Shown one piece after another: positions 6,389 through 10,929 of a DNA stretch of 12,105 nucleotides (position 1 is the stretch's first letter; the number at the start of each line of letters is the position of its first letter). The notes beneath the pieces are model-generated. The model had not been told where the DNA came from. It did not search any database and saw nothing but the letters and a program-made list of their open reading frames with translations. Both the position numbers and the translations under genes were made by a program. Source of the DNA: Ruminococcus difficilis (GTDB lineage Bacteria; Bacillota_A; Clostridia; Oscillospirales; Acutalibacteraceae); the NCBI RefSeq assembly GCF_016680995.1, contig NZ_JAEQMG010000131.1, positions 1 through 12,105 of the forward strand, in the 5' to 3' direction.

Positions 6389-7120
6389 TTATACCGCCTC
6401 ATAGCTGATGCCCTGCTCCTGTGCGTACTGCTCGGCGTAGGAGCCTGAGGCTACCTTGAGGGTGAGGTCTGCGGGACACTCGCTGAAGGTATCGTCGGCG
6501 ATTTTTGTGATTGTCGCGGGAATTACAACCTCCTTGAGGTTGGGGCACTGATGGAACATCAGCTGGGGAAGCTCTGTGAGCGTCTGGCTCTCGGGGATCA
6601 CGATTGTCTTAAGGCCTGCAGCGGAGAATGCGAAGGGCTCGATCTTCTCGAGGGAAGCAGGCAGCTCGATAGTATCAAGACCCGAGCAGTAGAAGAAGGC
6701 GTTGGTGCCGAGGTGCTTGAGGTTCGAGGGGAGCTTTACGTTCGTCAGAGTCTTGTTGCTCGCGAAGGCGTAGTCCTGAATGTCGGTAACGGTTTCGGGA
6801 ATGGTGACCGACTTCAGACCGTCGTTATTGAACACGCTGTGACCGATCGCGGTAACGGTGTAGTTCTGGAAGCTGTCGGGGATCGTAACGTCGGTGAGTG
6901 AGCCGAAGTAACGGGTGAGGATAACCTCTTTTTCGTTGAGGATATAGAAGCCGAAGGTCTCGTCCTTGAGGTCGGGCTGTGTCGCTACAACCTCATAACC
7001 CTGTTTGCTTTCCTGGTTGCCCGAGGAGGGCTTGCTGCCGTTGCAGCCGCATCCGTTGAGTGAAGCCGCAGCTACCGCTCCGATGGTACATGCGAGAATT
7101 GCGCAGATGACTTTTTTCAT
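6389..7120 (-). CDS. BspA-type leucine-rich repeat lipoprotein (243 aa)
   Basis: The N terminus is a lipoprotein signal peptide (MKKVICAILACTIGAVAAAS) ending in a lipobox LNGC, so C24 would be lipidated and the protein anchored outside the membrane. A polar linker (27-50) is followed from about residue 70 to 225 by tandem repeats of roughly 23 residues. Their pattern is LxxVxIPxxVTxIxxxAFxxxxxL, that of the LRR_5/BspA family. Such proteins commonly bind proteins or host surfaces; the ligand here is unknown. AAAGGA lies about 8 bases before the ATG. The gene has its own strong promoter (7166-7194) and is the first gene of a probable lipoprotein-adhE-kinase transcript. Confidence 0.88.
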   Translation of the reverse strand: MKKVICAILACTIGAVAAASLNGCGCNGSKPSSGNQESKQGYEVVATQPDLKDETFGFYILNEKEVILTRYFGSLTDVTIPDSFQNYTVTAIGHSVFNNDGLKSVTIPETVTDIQDYAFASNKTLTNVKLPSNLKHLGTNAFFYCSGLDTIELPASLEKIEPFAFSAAGLKTIVIPESQTLTELPQLMFHQCPNLKEVVIPATITKIADDTFSECPADLTLKVASGSYAEQYAQEQGISYEAV

Positions 7121-7140
7121 TTTAAAAATCCTTTCTGTGT

Positions 7141-7158
7141 GTCAATGAGCTCGTTGAC
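7141..7158. promoter_or_regulatory. Operator-like palindrome in the 5' leader of the LRR lipoprotein gene
   Basis: GTCAATGAGCTCGTTGAC is an 18-bp inverted repeat, perfect except for one pair. It starts just downstream of the -10 (7166-7171) and covers the predicted transcription start, the usual place for a repressor site. A second GAGCTC at 7203-7208 lies on the other side of the promoter, 56 bp centre to centre. The repeat has no loop, so a DNA-binding site is more likely than an RNA hairpin. Confidence 0.4.
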
Positions 7159-7165
7159 TGACACT

Positions 7166-7194
7166 ATTCTATATGATTGTTAAAGTTTTGTCAA
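7166..7194 (-). promoter_or_regulatory. Sigma-A promoter of the LRR lipoprotein gene (probably also adhE and kinase)
   Basis: On the minus strand TTGACA (7194-7189), a 17-bp spacer and TAGAAT (7171-7166). Ten or eleven of twelve consensus bases match. Predicted start is near 7159, giving a leader of about 40 nt. Confidence 0.85.
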
Positions 7195-7438
7195 TCTTTT
7201 TCGAGCTCTTGAGAGTATTTTTTTAGTGTTACATAAATTTTCGCGCGACATCGGCAATACATTATGCAACATTACGTGAGGGGCGGTTATCGACAGAGAA
7301 CCACCTATACTAATATATAATAACACAACAATATTCCAAAGTAAAGTGCCAGCGGGCACATTTTATTGGTTCATCTTTCCGCTGCGTGTGATATCGTCAG
7401 GTCAGGGCGGCTGTCTTTGTCATACCTTTCTATTATAT
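7195..7438. other. AT-rich intergenic region, no gene recognised
   Basis: About 240 bases without a supported gene. Two weak hairpins are visible: GGCGGTT/AACCACC (7282-7288 with 7299-7305, one mismatch) and GTGCC/GGCAC (7346-7350 with 7355-7359), the second followed by ATTTTATT like a feeble plus-strand terminator. TATACT and TATAAT strings near 7306-7321 lack matching -35 boxes. I see nothing firm here. Confidence 0.4.
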
Positions 7439-7497
7439 ATATAACTCGGAGCGAAGCGACCCATAATTTTCCATTTTCAATTTTCCGTTTTCAATTA
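7439..7497. repeat. Dispersed repeat, copy B
   Basis: ATATAACT plus the core CGGAGCGAAGCGACCC (7447-7462), then ATAATTTTCCATTTTC and a further AT-rich tail ending CAATTA. It matches copies A and C, lies in the same orientation and stands alone in intergenic DNA. Unlike copy C it has no left inverted arm, so it may be truncated. The 150 bases that follow, up to the promoter at 7649, are AT-rich and featureless to me. Confidence 0.75.
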
Positions 7498-7648
7498 CCA
7501 GCTTCCAGTATTTCCCAATTATTACAAAAGAATTTACAATTTTGCAATCACTGCTTTAGGAAAACCCCAAAAATCGCACATAGAGGCGAAAATTGTTAGG
7601 GAAATTGCCAGAAATATAATTCGATTTCAAAAAAATGGGCGTTAGGGG

Positions 7649-7677
7649 TTGATTTTTTGAAACTCTGATGATATAAT
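7649..7677 (+). promoter_or_regulatory. Extended -10 promoter of the NlpC/P60 hydrolase gene
   Basis: TTGATT (7649-7654), a 17-bp spacer and a perfect TATAAT (7672-7677), with TG at 7669-7670 forming TGNTATAAT. Transcription should start near 7684, giving a leader of about 105 nt to the ATG at 7789, most of which is taken up by the structured element at 7694-7767. Confidence 0.85.
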
Positions 7678-7693
7678 TATTACAAATTTGTTA

Positions 7694-7767
7694 ACAAGTG
7701 CATTTCGGGCTGTCATTTTTCGTAACGGAAAATGAACCGATTCACCCGGAAAAATATCGGCACTTGT
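7694..7767 (+). ncRNA. Candidate structured 5' leader RNA (possible cis-regulatory element)
   Basis: Four helices can be drawn by eye. P1: ACAAGTGC (7694-7701) with GCACTTGT (7760-7767), 8 bp perfect. P2: CATTTTTCG (7714-7722) with CGGAAAATG (7726-7734), 9 bp with one wobble and a UAA loop. P3: CCGAT (7737-7741) with ATCGG (7756-7760), sharing G7760 with P1. A possible pseudoknot pairs TTCGGG (7704-7709) with CCCGGA (7745-7750) in the P3 loop. Together this is a compact pseudoknotted three-way junction lying between the predicted transcription start and the GGAGG. I could not match it to ydaO/c-di-AMP, which often precedes such hydrolases, or to other riboswitch classes I know. The role is inference. 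Confidence 0.45.
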
Positions 7768-7788
7768 CGGACATTGGAGGTAATAACG

Positions 7789-9441
7789 ATGCACAGGATA
7801 AAAAAGCTTACCGCTGTGATATTGAGTACACTGACCGTGTCTAGTGTATGTGTGTTCGGCGGTCTGAACGCCAGCGCTTCAGGCACAGGCGCGGGTCTTG
7901 CAGAATACTGTCTCAACGCTTATGACGAGGGATGGAGTTACGTATGGGGCGGAACAACCCCGGGTGCCGTTGACTGTTCGGGACTTATCTGGTCCTACTG
8001 CGGCGGCAACAGAATGAGCATGCTTTCCGACGCACAGGAAAACGGCAGAGATTGGGGCTATGTCTCCAACGGTGTACCCAGAGTACACGGTCTCGGACTT
8101 TCCAGACCCGGTCACGTCGGCGTCTATATCGAGGACGGTATGGAGGTTGACGCGCGCGGCGACGAATACGGCGTATGCTATCAGGAGATCGGCGGCTGGA
8201 ACAACTGGGACTGCTGGTTCAAGCTCACCGCTGTAACCTACCCCGAAAACGGTTGGGAAGAGTTCAACGGCAACTACTATTACTATGAGGACGGCGAGTA
8301 TATCGTCAACACCTCAAGAGAAATAGACGGTACTACATACTATTTCGATTCAAAGGGTCATTCGGGCACAACACCGACCGATACTTCGGCAACGGTCAGC
8401 AGCTCGTCTAATTCAGGTTCGTCAAAGTCTTCGACCTCTCTCCTCAGATACGGCTCAAGCGGCAACGAGGTAGAGAAGATCCAGAAGCGCCTTTCAGAGC
8501 TTGGGTTTTACGACGGCGCGATTGACGGCGACTTTGGTCGAGTTACCGAGCAGGCGTACAGAGCTTTCCAGGAAGCTGCAGGCGTCACAGTCGACGGTAT
8601 TTCAGGTTCAGACAGAGAGGTACTCTATTCCGATGAAGCCCCTCGCGCCAACGTAAAGAACGAATCCGAAGATAAAACAGAAGATAAGACAGAAGAAGCA
8701 GCTGCGGATACAGCTGATAACGATAAGGATACAGACGAAGTCGGAGCTCCCGAGGAGGAGAAGAAGGCTGACGAGACCGTAGAGGCTGCCGAAGGTCAGG
8801 AGACCGAGGTAGAGTTCGAGGTCAAGCCCGCTCTGCCCGTTGAGGGCGACTTCACCGACGCGGTATACGAGATGCAGGCTCAGCTTGCAAAGCTCGGATA
8901 CTTCGGAATTGAGCCCACAGGCTTCTACGGCGACTATACCGCCGACGCTATCAAGGCGTTCCAGCTCTGCAACGGCCTTGACGTAACAGGACAGATGGAC
9001 GAGGCTACCGTTGCCGCTATGAACAGCGACGACGTTGTATATAACCCCAACGTCCTCTCAGTTCTCAACGAAGAGGTTGCAGGCCCCGTTTATGCCGCCG
9101 CTGACAGCGACGACAGCGTGGCAGCTCCCGCTACCGCAGATTCCGCTTCCGCTTTTGCAGCCGGCAACAGCAACGGCAACGGTTCGGGCAATGCGCTCGC
9201 GTCAAGCTCAAACACTGTTGACAAGACCAACAAGGCTGCCGACAAGGCGCTTCAGGGCGCTGCTTCCGCAGTGCCTGAGGGTCAGACCGCTCAGATCAAG
9301 AGAGCGGCAAACATCTGGATCTGGCTTGTACTCACCATCATCGTGATCAGTGCGGTTGCTCTGATTTTCCTCAGAAAAACCACCAGAAAGCCCCGCACAG
9401 CGAAGATGAGCACCAAGGCTGCGCTTAATACACGTTGGTAA
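7789..9441 (+). CDS. Secreted NlpC/P60-type peptidoglycan hydrolase with CW and PG-binding domains and a C-terminal membrane anchor (550 aa)
   Basis: NlpC/P60 enzymes are cysteine peptidases that cut peptidoglycan stem peptides. Order of parts: signal peptide 1-30 (likely cut after ASA); NlpC/P60 domain about 36-147, with C63 in VDCSG and H109 in PGHVGVYI as the visible catalytic pair; two CW-type repeats at 153-191 rich in Trp/Tyr/Gly; a Ser-rich linker; a PG_binding_1 domain at 218-282; a long Glu/Asp-rich linker at 291-347; a second PG-binding domain at 354-413; a low-complexity linker; and a transmembrane helix at about 508-528 followed by a basic tail. No LPXTG motif is present, so it should be held by the helix. 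GGAGG lies 8 bases before the ATG; an upstream in-frame ATG at 7732 lacks a good site and sits inside the leader structure. A strong terminator follows. The third catalytic residue is not obvious. Confidence 0.88.
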   Translation: MHRIKKLTAVILSTLTVSSVCVFGGLNASASGTGAGLAEYCLNAYDEGWSYVWGGTTPGAVDCSGLIWSYCGGNRMSMLSDAQENGRDWGYVSNGVPRVHGLGLSRPGHVGVYIEDGMEVDARGDEYGVCYQEIGGWNNWDCWFKLTAVTYPENGWEEFNGNYYYYEDGEYIVNTSREIDGTTYYFDSKGHSGTTPTDTSATVSSSSNSGSSKSSTSLLRYGSSGNEVEKIQKRLSELGFYDGAIDGDFGRVTEQAYRAFQEAAGVTVDGISGSDREVLYSDEAPRANVKNESEDKTEDKTEEAAADTADNDKDTDEVGAPEEEKKADETVEAAEGQETEVEFEVKPALPVEGDFTDAVYEMQAQLAKLGYFGIEPTGFYGDYTADAIKAFQLCNGLDVTGQMDEATVAAMNSDDVVYNPNVLSVLNEEVAGPVYAAADSDDSVAAPATADSASAFAAGNSNGNGSGNALASSSNTVDKTNKAADKALQGAASAVPEGQTAQIKRAANIWIWLVLTIIVISAVALIFLRKTTRKPRTAKMSTKAALNTRW

Positions 9442-9475
9442 GCATTGACTTGCATAACGAATAATTGATAACCCG

Positions 9476-9503
9476 AAAGGGCGGACATCATGTCCGCCCT
9501 TTT
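9476..9503 (+). terminator. Strong Rho-independent terminator of the hydrolase gene
   Basis: AAAGGGCGGACA (9476-9487), loop TCA, TGTCCGCCCTTT (9491-9502): a perfect 12-bp GC-rich stem ending in T4, about 35 bases after the stop codon. Confidence 0.95.
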
Positions 9504-9512
9504 GCGTTTGTT

Positions 9513-9629
9513 AATGTAAAATTGAAAGTTGAAAATTGAAAATTAATGGCGGGCGCTGCCCGCACCCGAATATAACTCGGAGCGAAGCGACCCTCAATTT
9601 TCCATTTTTCATTTTACATTTTCAATTAT
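9513..9629. repeat. Dispersed repeat, copy C: foldback, MITE-like element
   Basis: Arms at 9513-9539 and 9594-9620 are inverted copies of each other, matching at 23 of 27 positions without gaps. Between them lie GCGGGC-GCT-GCCCGC (a 6-bp hairpin, 9549-9563), CGCACCCGAATATAACT and the core CGGAGCGAAGCGACCC (9578-9593) shared with copies A and B. It encodes no transposase. The right end, TTCAATTA, contains the stop codon (TGA read on the minus strand, 9622-9624) of the HD-domain gene. It is called a repeat rather than a mobile element because target duplications are not evident. Confidence 0.7.
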
Positions 9630-10215
9630 TTATAATTCTTCCCTTTTCCACGTTCGGCATGATGAAATTGTTCAGCGAGTACTCCCAGAGCGCCTTTGAG
9701 CCCTCGGGAGTTATTTTGTTTCTCTCCAGGATCTGGCTGAGCTTCACGCCCTTTTCCTTCCACGCCCGTCCGTCGGTGGCGCAGTTGAGCATAGCGGGCT
9801 GAATGTTGTCCATCGTTCTCGCAAACTTCGCCTCGGGCGTCTGAGCCGCCTCGAATTCCTCCCAAAGGCCGCGCAGCCTGTCGCGCTGGTCGTCGGGCAG
9901 CATTCCGAATATCCTGTCCGCCGCCTTTTCCTCGCGCTCGCGCTGGGTCTGCTTTGCGTTGTCGTCGTAGGCGTAGGTGTCACCGGCGTCGATCTCGACC
10001 ATATCATGGATTAACAGCATCGTCACGGTTTTAAGAAGGTCGATTTTTTCGTTTGAGTACTCGCCGAGCAGAATCGCCATCAGCGCGGCGTGCCAGGCGT
10101 GCTCGGCGTCGTTTTCCTTTTCAGCGCCGTTCGAAAGGTATGTCTGCCGTCCTATGCGCTTTTCCTTGTCCGCCTCAAGCGCGAAGCGGAACTGGCGCTC
10201 CATTCTGTCCGTCAT
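9622..10215 (-). CDS. HD-domain phosphohydrolase, YfbR-like 5'-deoxynucleotidase (197 aa)
   Basis: HD proteins of this type remove phosphate from deoxynucleoside 5'-monophosphates. The metal-binding residues are visible: H39 in DAEHAWHAALM, the HD pair H70-D71 in LLIHDMVEIDAGD, and D136 in RTMDNIQP. E74 and D77 lie in the positions that are conserved in E. coli YfbR and relatives. Length fits the family. The start is the ATG that overlaps the dCMP deaminase stop (ATGA), pointing to translational coupling; its own ribosome binding site (AAGGCA) is weak, and M5 is an alternative start. The pairing with a dCMP deaminase supports a role in pyrimidine deoxynucleotide turnover. The C terminus (GRIINN and stop) reads into the edge of the foldback repeat. 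Exact substrate is inference. Confidence 0.85.
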   Translation of the reverse strand: MTDRMERQFRFALEADKEKRIGRQTYLSNGAEKENDAEHAWHAALMAILLGEYSNEKIDLLKTVTMLLIHDMVEIDAGDTYAYDDNAKQTQREREEKAADRIFGMLPDDQRDRLRGLWEEFEAAQTPEAKFARTMDNIQPAMLNCATDGRAWKEKGVKLSQILERNKITPEGSKALWEYSLNNFIMPNVEKGRIINN

Positions 10216-10697
10216 GCGTTTGCCTTGAAGTCGAGGACTATCGTTTCGGTGTCGGTTTTGAACTGCCTGAGCTTCACGCCCGCGGACTGCAGCATTCTCG
10301 CCGAAGCGCGCGTAGCTTCTGAGTCGGCGTACTTGTTGTACAGGTAGACTACCTCGGCGATGCCCGACTGGATAATCGCCTTTGCGCACTCGTTGCAGGG
10401 GAAGAGATCGACATAGAGCCGCGCACCCTTGAGGTTCTTGCCGCGCGCGTTCAGGATCGCGTTGAGCTCGGCGTGAACGACGTAGTTGTACTTTGTATCC
10501 TCGCCCTCGCGCTCCCACGGATAGAGGTCGTCGGAGCAGCCGTACGGAAATCCGTTGTAGCCCGTCGAGAGAATGATATTATTGCTGTCGACGATGCACG
10601 CGCCGACCTGAGTGTTGGGATCCTTGCTGCGCTTTGCCGCGAGCAGCGCGACTCCCATGAAGTATTCGTCCCAAGAGATATATCCGTTCCTTTTCAC
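10212..10697 (-). CDS. dCMP deaminase family protein (161 aa)
   Basis: dCMP deaminase converts dCMP to dUMP, the precursor of dTMP, using a catalytic zinc. The zinc site and proton shuttle are clear: H75-A-E77 in NYVVHAELNAIL, and P100-C101-x-x-C104 in LFPCNECAKAII. The N-terminal SWDEYFMGVALLAAKRSKDP and TGYNGFPYGCSDD are typical of the dCMP deaminase/ComEB group rather than cytidine deaminases. The product is soluble. The gene starts with GTG at 10695-10697, with GGGAGGA about 9 bases upstream. It is the first gene of a two-gene operon with the HD phosphohydrolase, overlapping it by 4 bases. Confidence 0.93.
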   Translation of the reverse strand: MKRNGYISWDEYFMGVALLAAKRSKDPNTQVGACIVDSNNIILSTGYNGFPYGCSDDLYPWEREGEDTKYNYVVHAELNAILNARGKNLKGARLYVDLFPCNECAKAIIQSGIAEVVYLYNKYADSEATRASARMLQSAGVKLRQFKTDTETIVLDFKANA

Positions 10698-10722
10698 GAT
10701 AACGCGTCCTCCCGTTATTATT

Positions 10723-10760
10723 ATACAATTATTGTATCATACGTACGGCGTGAAATGCAA
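10723..10760 (-). promoter_or_regulatory. Promoter of the dCMP deaminase operon with an overlapping palindrome
   Basis: On the minus strand TTGCAT (10760-10755), an 18-bp spacer and TACAAT (10736-10731). A second -10-like TATAAT lies at 10725-10720 but lacks a matching -35. The palindrome ATACAAT-T-ATTGTAT (10723-10737, 7-bp perfect arms) covers the -10 region and may be an operator. Confidence 0.55.
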
Positions 10761-10827
10761 GATGTTTTGCGTATATTGCGGAAAATCATATGTTTGGCAA
10801 ATCGCAAAAAGAAATTGACAAATCGGC

Positions 10828-10856
10828 TTGATTTTTGCACTAAAAAGGTGTATTAT
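10828..10856 (+). promoter_or_regulatory. Promoter of trkA
   Basis: TTGATT (10828-10833), a 17-bp spacer and TATTAT (10851-10856); predicted start near 10863. The -35 hexamer is the same as at the hydrolase promoter. A perfect TTGACA at 10815-10820 lies just upstream but has only a poor -10 at 17-18 bp spacing. Confidence 0.65.
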
Positions 10857-10883
10857 CTTTTTATACTATATATACAAATTCTT

Positions 10884-10905
10884 CGGGGGATATCACTATC
10901 TCCCG
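10884..10905 (+). promoter_or_regulatory. Hairpin in the trkA 5' leader
   Basis: CGGGGGATA (10884-10892) pairs with TATCTCCCG (10897-10905) in a 9-bp stem with one G-U pair and a UCAC tetraloop. It ends 11 bases before the AGGTGGAG ribosome binding site and has no T run, so it is not a terminator. It may stabilise the transcript or influence initiation. Confidence 0.5.
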
Positions 10906-10929
10906 TATGTATTTTAGGTGGAGCAATTT

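Noticed and set aside
5910..6404. Plus-strand open frame opposite the adhE 5' end, and the similar ones at 4647-5066 and 5169-5591
   Set aside because: All are antisense to conserved adhE sequence and have no independent signals.
7366..7599. Possible small plus-strand gene encoding a peptide with ITRSEATHNFPF
   Set aside because: The peptide is the translation of repeat copy B, and the same peptide motif appears at copy C; there is no ribosome binding site.
7688..7697. TTGTTAACAA as a Rex (redox repressor) site
   Set aside because: Rex sites need two such half-sites separated by a spacer. This 10-bp palindrome has none, and half of it is already used by helix P1 of the leader.
7684..7788. 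ydaO (c-di-AMP) riboswitch upstream of the NlpC/P60 gene
   Set aside because: The leader is too short and lacks the conserved blocks of that class.
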